A stretch of 10,711 bases of DNA from CAZVWH01 sp964631175 (GCA_964631175.1 CAZVWH010000094.1:1-10711), one strand, 5' to 3'. Counted from the first letter of the stretch, positions 1-6,480 are shown. Translations and numbers: made by a program. Notes: generated by a model from the sequence alone, not told the origin.

Positions 1-90
1 ATTTCTGCTTTCGCAGAAAGCACGGGGGCGAAGTGGAGAAATCTGCTCAAAAACAGATTTCTCGACTCGCCTTCGGCTCGCTCGAAATGA
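1..90. repeat. Inverted repeats downstream of flhA
   Basis: Two perfect hairpins are visible: TTTCTGC/GCAGAAA (2-8 with 13-19) and GAGAAATCTG/CAGATTTCTC (36-45 with 54-63, 8-base loop). They are followed by TCGACTCGCCTTCGGCTCGC and TCGAAATGAC. I recall similar TTTCTCGA...TCGAAATGAC sequence as a common dispersed repeat in environmental genomes; this is recollection and was not checked. No T-run follows the hairpins on the minus strand, so a rho-independent terminator is not supported. Confidence 0.6.
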
Positions 91-116
91 CATTCTGAAC
101 TATTTTCAACAGAGCA

Positions 117-144
117 CAATTAACAATCACCAATCAACAATTAC
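117..144. repeat. Heptanucleotide array, CAATYAM type (4 units)
   Basis: Four consecutive 7-base units, CAATTAA, CAATCAC, CAATCAA and CAATTAC, lie just past the flhA stop codon. The sequence between flhA and the window edge (1-146) otherwise holds only the inverted repeats at 1-90. Confidence 0.7.
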
Positions 145-146
145 CT

Positions 147-2342
147 TCACTTCGGCGAGTTTGCTCCTACGGCCAAAGCTGCTGTAGGCTGCCCGGTTTC
201 TTGTTCTTCTTGCCCTGGCTGGGTTGTAGATTCGGTCTGTTGGATGTTTATAGTTTCTATTGGATTTACGTCGGTTCCGAGCACGATTTCATCATAAGCT
301 ATGACCGGTAGCAGCGGCACAGTTCGTGATAACATTACTGACAGCGCCGAGCGCAATCTCGAATCACACAGTAACACTACCTTGTCTTTGCTCTTGTCCA
401 TTGCTGTTTTCCATGCTTGTGCGATGTTTCTACTTAGCAGCATTACCATCTCTGTTGGCAAAGCTAAGGTTATTTGACCTGCTTCCTCCTGCAGAGCAGA
501 CATAATTTGATGCTCGCATACGGGTTCAAGGGTTATAGCTGAAATTTTACCGGCCTCGTCTTTATGCTGCTCGGTGATGGTTCTGCTTAAGGATTTTCGA
601 ACCAGCTCGGTTAATGCTACTACATTTTTAGTTTTTGAGGCGTGCTCGGACAAAGATTCAAGTATGGCGGTTAATTCACGGATGGGTATTCCATCCTTTA
701 AGAGGTTTTTAAGGACTCGCTGAAGCAATCCGATGGACACTTGGCCGTCGGCACCAACTATTTCTCCTACTAATGATGGCTGATTTTTGCGAAGTCTATC
801 GACAAGAATCTGCACATCTTCACGGCTCAGCAGCTCATCAGCGTGCCTTTTCAGCGTTTCGGAAAGATGAGTTATAAAGACAGATTCAGGGTCGATTATG
901 GTATATCCACTTAATTCAGCGTTTTCTTTTTTATCCGATGTAATCCATAAGGCGGGCAGGCCGTAAACGGGTTCTGAAGTTTTTATACCCTCTACCTTGT
1001 TTTGGACGGTGCCGGGGTCCATCGCCAGATACATATCAGGTTCCAGCCAACCCTTTGCAACCGGCATTTCTGAGAGTCTTATCTCGTATGCTCTTGGCTC
1101 AAGATTTATGTCGTCCCTTAAACGCACCAGCGGGATGATGATGCCGAGCTGGTGGGCAAAATTCCTGCGCAGAGCTCCAATACGCTCGAAAATAGTGTTG
1201 TTCTTGCGGGGATCAACCATACTAATCAGCCGGACTCCAACATGTACTGAAACTCTATCGATGTCCAGAAGGTCCTCTACCGGCTCTTTTTCTCCGTCCC
1301 GACCGGTTTTGCGAGGGGGCGTAGCGAGTTTTTGACGCTCCTTCTCGAATTGACCTGCCAATCGTCCAATTAGAGCTGTGCCGACAGCCAATAATAGGAA
1401 AGGCACCTTTGGTAAACCGGGCACTAATACCATCGAAGCGATGATGAAAGCCGCCGTGATTAGCGGCTGGCTGGACTTAAGAAACTGCCTGGAGAAGTCC
1501 TGGCCAACACTACGGCTCGATGAAATCTTGGTTACCAGAAAGCCGGAGCTTACGGAGATTATCACCGATGGTATCTGACTGACCAGACCATCGCCGATGG
1601 AAAGAATGGAGTAGGTTTTTATCGCATTGGCGATCGTCATACCGTTCGAATAGCCCATAGCTATGCCGCCAATGATGTTGACGGCGGTAATTATCAGGCC
1701 GGCCTTGGCGTCGCCACGGATGAATTTGCTGGCACCGTCCATTGCACCGTAGAATTCGCTTTCTTTGATAATTTTGGATCTTCGTGCATTGGCCTCGGAC
1801 TCGTTAACAATCCCAGCGTTCAGGTCTGCGTCAATCGCCATTTGTTTTCCAGGCATTGCATCAAGGGTAAACCGGGCAGATACTTCACTTATCCGCTCTG
1901 CACCTTTGGTGATCACAACGAACTGGATAACAACGAGGATTAAGAAGATTACAAGGCCGACAACAAAACTGCCGCCGGCGACGAAGCCACCAAAAGTCTG
2001 GATGATTTTGCCGGCGTCGGCCTGTAAAAGTATCAGTCTCGTTGACGCTACATTAAGAGAGAGGCGAAACAGTGTCACAAAAAGAAGCAAAGAAGGAAAG
2101 GTAGATAATTCAAGCGCTTCTCTCGAAGATAGAGTAATTATCAGCACTGCTATTGCCAATGAAACGCTGCAGGCTAAAAGCATATCCATTAACAGCGTGG
2201 GTAGTGGAATTATAAGTGTAGCAAGAATTGCCACCAGTCCCACAGCCAGAATAATGTTGCTGTGGGATGCCAGGGGCGTTTTGAACTGGTCATTTGCTTC
2301 AATAGATGCGTGTTGGCGACTTGGTTGTCCGGAGCTTGCCAT
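147..2342 (-). CDS. flhA: Flagellar type III export gate protein FlhA
   Basis: FlhA is the large export-gate subunit of the flagellar type III secretion apparatus; it uses the proton motive force and docks chaperone-substrate complexes. The 731-residue product is a little longer than the usual ~690-700. The N-terminal half (about 28-330) holds hydrophobic segments consistent with the eight helices of the family. The FHIPEP-family signature lies in the cytoplasmic loop at about 146-177 (GAERISEVSARFTLDAMPGK, then AIDADLNAG), followed by FIRGDAKAG at 207-215 containing the conserved Asp211. A charged linker (332-362) leads to the cytoplasmic domain (about 363-690). The tail at 700-731 is rich in Q, E, T and A and ends ANSPK, encoded by a small palindromic-repeat remnant. 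AAGGA at 2349-2353 sits 6 bases before the ATG. The usual neighbour flhB is not seen upstream because of the repeat and gap. Confidence 0.97.
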   Translation of the reverse strand: MASSGQPSRQHASIEANDQFKTPLASHSNIILAVGLVAILATLIIPLPTLLMDMLLACSVSLAIAVLIITLSSREALELSTFPSLLLFVTLFRLSLNVASTRLILLQADAGKIIQTFGGFVAGGSFVVGLVIFLILVVIQFVVITKGAERISEVSARFTLDAMPGKQMAIDADLNAGIVNESEANARRSKIIKESEFYGAMDGASKFIRGDAKAGLIITAVNIIGGIAMGYSNGMTIANAIKTYSILSIGDGLVSQIPSVIISVSSGFLVTKISSSRSVGQDFSRQFLKSSQPLITAAFIIASMVLVPGLPKVPFLLLAVGTALIGRLAGQFEKERQKLATPPRKTGRDGEKEPVEDLLDIDRVSVHVGVRLISMVDPRKNNTIFERIGALRRNFAHQLGIIIPLVRLRDDINLEPRAYEIRLSEMPVAKGWLEPDMYLAMDPGTVQNKVEGIKTSEPVYGLPALWITSDKKENAELSGYTIIDPESVFITHLSETLKRHADELLSREDVQILVDRLRKNQPSLVGEIVGADGQVSIGLLQRVLKNLLKDGIPIRELTAILESLSEHASKTKNVVALTELVRKSLSRTITEQHKDEAGKISAITLEPVCEHQIMSALQEEAGQITLALPTEMVMLLSRNIAQAWKTAMDKSKDKVVLLCDSRLRSALSVMLSRTVPLLPVIAYDEIVLGTDVNPIETINIQQTESTTQPGQEEQETGQPTAALAVGANSPK

Positions 2343-2348
2343 TATAAA

Positions 2349-2353
2349 TCCTT
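2349..2353 (-). promoter_or_regulatory. Ribosome binding site of flhA
   Basis: The minus strand AAGGA lies 6 bases before the flhA ATG. It lies immediately beside the inverted arm of the heptad repeat (2354-2388), so folding of that arm could affect access. Confidence 0.7.
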
Positions 2354-2388
2354 AGATCAGAAAACAGATGATAGAAAACAGAAAATAC
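2354..2388. repeat. Heptanucleotide array, inverted arm (about 5 units)
   Basis: Units AGATCAG, AAAACAG, ATGATAG, AAAACAG and AAAATAC lie between the gap and the flhA ribosome site. They are in the opposite orientation to the TCTGTNN units at 2399-2425 and 2526-2595, so the whole region is an imperfect long inverted repeat. Confidence 0.7.
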
Positions 2389-2398
2389 GGTAAGTTTT

Positions 2399-2425
2399 TC
2401 TGCCTTCTGTCTTCTGCTTTCTGTC
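2399..2425. repeat. Heptanucleotide array, TCTGTNN type, left flank of gap
   Basis: Units TCTGCCT, TCTGTCT, TCTGCTT and a partial TCTGTC run into the N block. These 27 bases are identical to 2526-2552 on the other side of the gap. Confidence 0.8.
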
Positions 2426-2525
2426 NNNNNNNNNNNNNNNNNNNNNNNNNNNNNNNNNNNNNNNNNNNNNNNNNNNNNNNNNNNNNNNNNNNNNNNNNNN
2501 NNNNNNNNNNNNNNNNNNNNNNNNN
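2426..2525. other. Assembly gap of 100 N
   Basis: A run of exactly 100 N is a usual placeholder for a scaffold gap of unknown size. It lies inside the heptad array between fliN and flhA. Its true content is unknown and it could hide several genes or almost nothing. Confidence 0.95.
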
Positions 2526-2595
2526 TCTGCCTTCTGTCTTCTGCTTTCTGTCATCTGTCGTCTGTTTTCTGTCATCTGTCGTCTGTTTTCTGTTG
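2526..2595. repeat. Heptanucleotide array, TCTGTNN type (10 units), overlapping the fliN stop
   Basis: Ten consecutive 7-base units: TCTGCCT, TCTGTCT, TCTGCTT, then the triplet TCTGTCA, TCTGTCG, TCTGTTT twice in a row, then TCTGTTG. The exact 21-base duplication suggests expansion by slippage or unequal exchange. The fliN stop codon and its last seven or so codons are read from this array. Confidence 0.9.
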
Positions 2596-3012
2596 CTTTG
2601 CTTCATTGCCAGCGTCGGCACCAATAATCTGTTTTATTCTGACGGCGAACCGGCCGTCCACCACAACCACATCTCCTGCAGCAAACTTGGCGTCCTTCAA
2701 AAACAAGTCAGCCGGTGCTTCTATGGGTTTATCGAGCTTCAATACTGAGCCTGGTCCAAGCTGCAGTAGCCGTCGAACCGGTATCTGAGTTTGGCCGATA
2801 GTTACGGTAATGGGTACATTCATGTCTAATATGATGTCCAGCTTACCGCCGGTACCTGTGGTTTCAGCTCCCCCAGCTTGATGGGGTGCCGCCTCGGCAA
2901 ATTCAACCTGCTGAGCGGAGACCTGCTTTTTGGAGTCGGATTGTGAAGCGCCCTCTGACGGAGTCTGATTGTCTTCGGTCTTTCCTGCCGTGGCTTTGTC
3001 TGCTTTTGCCAT
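2572..3012 (-). CDS. fliN: Flagellar motor switch protein FliN
   Basis: FliN forms the lower C-ring with FliM and helps dock export substrates. The ATG at 3012 is preferred: AAAGGA (3021-3026) sits 8 bases upstream, whereas an in-frame TTG six bases earlier would have only 2 bases of spacing. The product is 146 residues. A Ser/Gln/Glu-rich N-terminal extension (1-55) precedes a classic SpoA domain at about 56-130, with LDIILDMNVPITVTIGQTQI, RRLLQLGPGSVLKLD and GDVVVVDGRFAVRI. These are the strong hallmarks of FliN. The last residues (QQKTDDR) and the stop codon are read from the heptanucleotide array that follows, so the original C-terminus may have been replaced by repeat-encoded residues. 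The gene lies 97 bases after fliM. Canonical fliO-P-Q-R would be expected downstream but an assembly gap intervenes. Confidence 0.94.
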   Translation of the reverse strand: MAKADKATAGKTEDNQTPSEGASQSDSKKQVSAQQVEFAEAAPHQAGGAETTGTGGKLDIILDMNVPITVTIGQTQIPVRRLLQLGPGSVLKLDKPIEAPADLFLKDAKFAAGDVVVVDGRFAVRIKQIIGADAGNEAKQQKTDDR

Positions 3013-3020
3013 CCTCAAGT

Positions 3021-3026
3021 TCCTTT
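3021..3026 (-). promoter_or_regulatory. Ribosome binding site deciding the start of fliN
   Basis: The minus strand AAAGGA lies 8 bases upstream of the ATG at 3012. It would be only 2 bases from the alternative TTG at 3018, so the ATG is favoured. Confidence 0.75.
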
Positions 3027-3051
3027 CTACCCTAACTTCTGCTCGTCTTGC

Positions 3052-3065
3052 TCCGCCGCGGCGGA
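3052..3065. repeat. GC-rich palindromic mini-repeat between fliM and fliN
   Basis: TCCGCCGCGGCGGA is a perfect 14-base palindrome. Exact copies occur at 4850-4863 and 9720-9733. This is the only exact copy outside a gene. Confidence 0.8.
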
Positions 3066-3109
3066 CTCGGGCCTGAAGGCAGAGCTTTAATAGAGCGAAG
3101 CAGTATATC

Positions 3110-4195
3110 TTAAGCGTTTTTGACTGGATTTATGTTTTTTTCGCCCGCCGAAGGCAGGTCGCCGAGGTCTGTAATCACTACAGCTTGCTGACCAGCCGAT
3201 TTTGCTGGCTGGCCGAGAAAAAGGGTTTGGCCCTCAACAATTAATTCAACTGTTTCGTCAATCGTTTTATTTAGTAACAATACATCGTAAGGACTGAGAC
3301 TCATTATTTGTTCAAAGCTAAGCTCAGCAACCCCTAATTGAGCACTAACAGAGACCGGCATTTGCTGGATATGGTCGATTATCGCTTTTGAAATATCATC
3401 GGCTGAAAGTTTTTTGTCAGCTTCTGTGGTTGTCCCAACGACTGCCCAATGGTGGGCCATCCTGCTGCAGGATACAAAAAGGCAGACCTGCGAGTCCGTC
3501 AAAGTCGGCAATTCGGCTTTGTCGGATTCGCCGGAAGGGGCCGCTTTTTCGATGTTAAAAACAATCTTGCACATTTCTTCTATCTCTGATAGTTCAATGG
3601 GTATGCAGCTTTTGACAAGAGCCTTGGCCGGCCACACATTATAATCGGCTGATAGCGAACGTAGAGAAATAGTGAGTGACTCTACAATGGCCGAAACAAT
3701 ATCGAACAGAAGAGTTTCTTCCAGTTGTGATAAGGCCTTACCGGGCTGCTCCTGTGAGTCGGAATTTTTGGCATCTTTTTCGGATTCAGCTTCGCCGAGC
3801 AGTTGAGTCACCCAAGCAGTCGCGGTTTGCTCAGATACGCTAATAAATCCAAATAAGTTTTCCTGGTCGGTACCAAATGCTAAATAATAATTATTTTGTC
3901 CGCCATTTAAGATTTGATCGCATAGCTCGCCCGCAAAGTGTTGGGTGATTGAAGCAGCAGTCACATTAAAGTCACTATGATAAACTCCTGCAAATTTTTC
4001 AGCAATTATCTCAGCTATTTTTTTTGTGAAATCATTTAGTTTATTAAGTTGGCTGCTATTAAAACAGTGAGGCTGTCGCCAATCATATTCGGTGGCTTCT
4101 ATATGCGTCGTATCTTGAGCGGCTCCAGAACCAATAACAGCGAGGAGCTGACGGATCTTATCTCTGCTTAAATTATTAGCATCTGTATTACTCAT
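3110..4195 (-). CDS. fliM: Flagellar motor switch protein FliM (divergent)
   Basis: FliM is the C-ring switch subunit that links FliG to FliN and normally binds phosphorylated CheY through an N-terminal peptide. The 361-residue product shows an N-terminal LSRDKIRQLLAVIGSG (9-24), comparable to the canonical LSQ-EIDALL region but with altered acidic positions. The family's YDFRRP-like opening appears as YDWRQPHCFNSSQLNKL (37-53). A middle domain spans about 45-220, and a C-terminal SpoA domain about 278-342 (PVSVSAQLGVAELSF onward, ending FLGQPAKSAGQQAVVI). The GGxG motif that contacts FliG in well-studied FliMs is not evident; LLGEAES occupies that place. An acidic insert follows at 136-155. 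The C-terminal DLPSAGEKN is encoded by a palindromic repeat. The start forms an ATGA overlap with fliL, and an AAGGA lies about 12 bases upstream. Confidence 0.9.
   Translation of the reverse strand: MSNTDANNLSRDKIRQLLAVIGSGAAQDTTHIEATEYDWRQPHCFNSSQLNKLNDFTKKIAEIIAEKFAGVYHSDFNVTAASITQHFAGELCDQILNGGQNNYYLAFGTDQENLFGFISVSEQTATAWVTQLLGEAESEKDAKNSDSQEQPGKALSQLEETLLFDIVSAIVESLTISLRSLSADYNVWPAKALVKSCIPIELSEIEEMCKIVFNIEKAAPSGESDKAELPTLTDSQVCLFVSCSRMAHHWAVVGTTTEADKKLSADDISKAIIDHIQQMPVSVSAQLGVAELSFEQIMSLSPYDVLLLNKTIDETVELIVEGQTLFLGQPAKSAGQQAVVITDLGDLPSAGEKNINPVKNA
3144..3158. repeat. GC-rich mini-repeat inside fliM C-terminus
   Basis: CCCGCCGAAGGCAGG is an imperfect palindrome encoding part of DLPSAGEKN. 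A near copy, CCGCCGAAGGCAGG, occurs at 7028-7041 in the smaller TPR gene. Confidence 0.65.
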
Positions 4196-4776
4196 TGTAT
4201 AGCGAATTCCTTAAAGAGAATGCTCTTGATTTGGGGTTTGGCATCGGGGAAAAGTTTTTCGTTAAAAGCATCTAATATTTCTGATTGAATACGCCGAAGG
4301 TTCCTGTCACCACGAATATCATCGATAGTCTGACTTGAAAGATAGATAGTCAGCCAGTTTCTTAAAAGGGGATCCTTTTCCACAAGTAGAGCGGTACCAC
4401 TTTTGGAGTCAAGATCGGTACTTATTTGTAGTGTCAGCACTACTCGAATGTAGCGTGTTGCCCCCGGTTCATTGAGATTTGCCACCACAGGCTCAAACTC
4501 ATAGTACCAGGTTTTTGTCGAATCTGCCTGGGAGGCGTCTTCGTGTCCAGGCTTTGTCTGAGTCGTCTCTGCTTGTTGAGAAGGTTTCCGCCTTTGGCGG
4601 ATATCGCTGGTGTCAGAGCCACCAAGCAATCGACCGAGCCCGAAGCCGGCACCGGCGCAAACAACCACTACGACAGCCAATATAATCCATTTCAAAGAGC
4701 TGTTAATTGATTTTTTGTTATCGGCTTCTTCTTGCTTTGGCTCATCTTGTTTTTCTTGAGTATTTTTGTCTGCCAT
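4192..4776 (-). CDS. fliL: Flagellar basal body-associated protein FliL
   Basis: This 194-residue protein is the FliL family, an inner-membrane, stator-associated protein that rings the MotAB complexes at the flagellar base. It has a short charged cytoplasmic N-terminus (1-28), one transmembrane helix (about 29-51) ending in a GxGxGLGRLLGG small-residue run, a variable linker (52-88), then the conserved periplasmic domain. Diagnostic stretches are FEPVVANLNEPGATRYIRV (94-112) and the terminal ILFKEFAIQ (186-194), which match the family's F-V-V-N-L-x-(D/E) and F-x-x-F-x-x-Q ends. The linker includes DIRQRR, encoded by a small GC palindrome at 4587-4601. Length is slightly above the usual 150-180 because of this linker. 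The ribosome site before 4776 is weak. Its stop codon overlaps the fliM start as ATGA, indicating translational coupling. Confidence 0.93.
   Translation of the reverse strand: MADKNTQEKQDEPKQEEADNKKSINSSLKWIILAVVVVVCAGAGFGLGRLLGGSDTSDIRQRRKPSQQAETTQTKPGHEDASQADSTKTWYYEFEPVVANLNEPGATRYIRVVLTLQISTDLDSKSGTALLVEKDPLLRNWLTIYLSSQTIDDIRGDRNLRRIQSEILDAFNEKLFPDAKPQIKSILFKEFAIQ
4587..4601. repeat. GC-rich mini-repeat inside fliL linker
   Basis: TCCGCCTTTGGCGGA is a perfect hairpin with 6-base arms and a 3-base loop. It is read as IRQRR in the variable linker after the FliL transmembrane helix. Confidence 0.7.
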
Positions 4777-4821
4777 TTTAGTTTTTAGTCCGTTGTTTTT
4801 TGAATGTTAGGTTCATTAGGT

Positions 4822-4845
4822 CAGCCGGATTTAGCCGACCGGCTG
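4822..4845. other. Hairpin over the stop codon of the sigma-54 activator gene
   Basis: CAGCCGG (4822-4828) and CCGGCTG (4839-4845) form a perfect 7-base stem enclosing the TAA stop. No T-run follows on the minus strand, so it is not a classic terminator. It could stabilise the message 3' end or modulate the reach into fliL. Confidence 0.4.
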
Positions 4846-6408
4846 TAAGTCCGCCGCGGCGGATTGATCCCGGTAACGACGTACTTTATCTCTCAATGTT
4901 CGGTCGCTAATACCCAATACTTTTGCGGCTTTGGTCTGGTTGCCTGCTGTCTGACGCAGGGTATCCAAAATCGCTTGTTGCTCTATCTGCGCCAGGGGTA
5001 CGCCGCCCAGCCCACGATCGAACTGCATACCGCGTATTGCGTATTGTGTACTTGTCTGACGACAGTCAAGATTCGCTTCTTCGCACGGCGTATCACGCCC
5101 GCCTGCTCCGAGCGCGGTCAAAGGGAGATAGAACGAATCTTGTTGTGTTGAAGGCTGCGGCTCATCAAAAAGCCAAGAGACATCTGCTAACGAAAGAGTC
5201 GTCCCATCTCCCAAAATCAGTGATGTCAGTACGACATTTCGCAGTTGCCGGATGTTGCCGGGCCAGTGATATTTAGCGAAAATATCCATCATAGTCGGAG
5301 CGAGCTTTGTAATGCGGCGCTGCGTATCGCGAGCGTAGAGATTGACAAAATGCCAAACAAGCTCAGGCATATCATCAAGACGCTGCCTTAGAGGTGGAAT
5401 GACTAATTTTACTCCACTTAGGCGATAGTAAAGGTCTTGGCGGAACCGGCCCTGACGAACCTCTTCAAGCAGATCTCTATTAGTAGTGCTTATTATTCGA
5501 ACGTTGACTCTGATGTTTTCGTTACCGCCGACACGCTCGAATTCCTGTTGCTCAAGTATCCGTAGAAGCTTAGCCTGGAATTTCAAAGGTGTTTCAGTAA
5601 TTTCGTCCAGGAGCAAGGTCCCGCCGTGCGCCATTTCAAATCGGCCCCTCCGCTGTGTGTAGGCACCTGTAAAAGCACCTTTTTCATGGCCAAACAGCTC
5701 GCTTTCGAGTAGCGAGTCGCTTAGTGCCACGCAGTTGACTCTAACGTATGGTCCCTGTGCTCTTTTGCTTTTCTGGTGGATAAGAAAAGAGATCAGCTCC
5801 TTGCCTGTTCCGCTTTCACCGCTTACCAACACCGCTGCCGATGTAGGAGCTATTTTTTCAGCCAAACCGACTGTTTTTGCCAGCTTCGGGCTTTTGCCTA
5901 CTATCTGATAAAGGCATCGGCTTGCCTCCTGAGCCGATGCTATTGTTGTGACACTATGGTTGGGCAGAAAGGTATCTAACAGGGCTTCAACTATTTCATG
6001 ATCGAGCGGCTTGATTAGAAAATTGCAACAGCCCATGCGAACGGCCTTAACGGCCGTTTGGGCTGCGAAACGTGAATTCTCAATACTTTGTGCTTGCGGA
6101 TCAAGTTCGGCTAACATAATTATCGGCAGTTCCGGTGAATTTGACTTGACCATTCTAATCAGCTCAAAGCTGCTTTGTGGCGGAGTTAAACTCTCACTGA
6201 TAAATAAAAGATTGCAGATATTCTTGTCGAGGAAATCAACAGCGGCTTTTTTATCGTTGGCGAGATTCGCCCGGATCCCTTTGTGGGCTAAAATCTCGAG
6301 CATGAATCGAATTGTTTTAGGGTCATTATCGACTATCAAAACACTCGCGGTGTCATTTTTCTGCTGAGTGTTCCTTCTTTGCGAAAAACCATACTTGCTT
6401 TCACCCAT
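4831..6408 (-). CDS. Sigma-54-dependent transcriptional activator with degenerate receiver domain (NtrC/FleQ/FlgR class)
   Basis: The ATG at 6408 is chosen because AAGGA lies 7 bases upstream. An in-frame ATG at 6435 falls inside a palindromic repeat and lacks a ribosome site. The product is 525 residues. A receiver-like domain spans about 22-150, an AAA+ domain about 170-410, and a Fis-type helix-turn-helix about 480-515 (TKAAKVLGISDRTLRDKVRRY). Walker A GESGTGKE is at 197-204, the sigma-54 contact loop GAFTGA at 244-249, Walker B GGTLLLDE at 262-269 and the WPGNIRQLRN motif at 382-391, so the ATPase looks fully active. In the receiver the phospho-acceptor Asp is replaced (CNLLFIS, Ser71 followed by Glu72) and the conserved Thr/Ser is Ala100, although the DND acidic site and Lys133 remain. 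The linker at 420-475 contains a heptad repeat. Placed directly before fliL-fliM-fliN, it is probably the flagellar class activator. No specific name (fleQ, flrC, flgR) can be proven from sequence alone. Confidence 0.93.
   Translation of the reverse strand: MGESKYGFSQRRNTQQKNDTASVLIVDNDPKTIRFMLEILAHKGIRANLANDKKAAVDFLDKNICNLLFISESLTPPQSSFELIRMVKSNSPELPIIMLAELDPQAQSIENSRFAAQTAVKAVRMGCCNFLIKPLDHEIVEALLDTFLPNHSVTTIASAQEASRCLYQIVGKSPKLAKTVGLAEKIAPTSAAVLVSGESGTGKELISFLIHQKSKRAQGPYVRVNCVALSDSLLESELFGHEKGAFTGAYTQRRGRFEMAHGGTLLLDEITETPLKFQAKLLRILEQQEFERVGGNENIRVNVRIISTTNRDLLEEVRQGRFRQDLYYRLSGVKLVIPPLRQRLDDMPELVWHFVNLYARDTQRRITKLAPTMMDIFAKYHWPGNIRQLRNVVLTSLILGDGTTLSLADVSWLFDEPQPSTQQDSFYLPLTALGAGGRDTPCEEANLDCRQTSTQYAIRGMQFDRGLGGVPLAQIEQQAILDTLRQTAGNQTKAAKVLGISDRTLRDKVRRYRDQSAAADLQPVG
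4850..4863. repeat. GC-rich palindromic mini-repeat inside the activator C-terminus
   Basis: An exact copy of TCCGCCGCGGCGGA, read here as SAAAD just after the helix-turn-helix. The same 14 bases are read as SPPRR in the large TPR gene. Confidence 0.8.
5025..5052. repeat. Heptanucleotide array, GCGTATT type (4 units), in the activator linker
   Basis: Units GCATACC, GCGTATT, GCGTATT and GTGTACT lie inside the linker between the AAA+ and DNA-binding domains, read as TQYAIRGM. The reading frame is intact. Confidence 0.65.
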
Positions 6409-6415
6409 ATTGGAT

Positions 6416-6420
6416 TCCTT
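6416..6420 (-). promoter_or_regulatory. Ribosome binding site deciding the start of the sigma-54 activator
   Basis: The minus strand AAGGA lies 7 bases before the ATG at 6408 and directly follows the composite palindrome at 6424-6480. It supports the inner start over the upstream in-frame ATG at 6435. Confidence 0.8.
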
Positions 6421-6423
6421 AAT

Positions 6424-6480
6424 TTTAGCCCCCAAATTTATTTGGGGGTTGTAACCCCCAGGGTAAACCTGGGGGCTAAA
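6424..6480. repeat. 57-base composite palindrome between the small TPR gene and the activator
   Basis: The outer arms TTTAGCCCCC (6424-6433) and GGGGGCTAAA (6471-6480) are perfectly complementary. Inside are two separate hairpins, CCCCCAAA/TTTGGGGG (6429-6448) and CCCCCAGG/CCTGGGGG (6455-6475). The element can therefore fold either as two small hairpins or pair by its outer arms. It carries the stop codon and final codons of the upstream gene, and the activator ribosome site follows immediately. It may be a REP- or MITE-like mobile repeat acting as an intercistronic RNA structure; it lacks a T-run. Confidence 0.85.

Noticed and set aside
36..63. Rho-independent terminator after flhA
   Set aside because: The stem is AT-rich and no T-run follows it on the minus strand; it is better described as a repeat.
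997..1578. Open frames on the plus strand (also at 1765-2355, 4864-5276, 5776-6657 and 7153-7467)
   Set aside because: They lie antisense to well-identified genes and their translations show no family features. They are shadows of the coding frames.
2354..2595. CRISPR-like array
   Set aside because: The unit is only 7 bases, directly tandem, with no spacers of constant length and no cas genes nearby.
2352..2748. Open frames across the heptad array and N gap on both strands
   Set aside because: The 7-base repeat lacks stops in several frames, so long frames arise automatically, and they run through unknown bases.
3013..3018. TTG start for fliN two codons upstream
   Set aside because: AAAGGA would be only 2 bases away; spacing to the ATG at 3012 is normal.
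3885..3902. AT-rich palindrome AAATAATAATTATTT inside fliM
   Set aside because: It encodes ordinary FliM residues (NNYYLAF) and is explained by AT-rich Asn/Tyr codons.
4822..4845. Terminator between the activator and fliL
   Set aside because: The hairpin overlaps the stop codon but lacks a T-run, and fliL follows closely without a visible promoter.
6409..6435. Upstream ATG for the sigma-54 activator
   Set aside because: It lies within the composite palindrome, has no ribosome site, and the next ATG has AAGGA at 7 bases.
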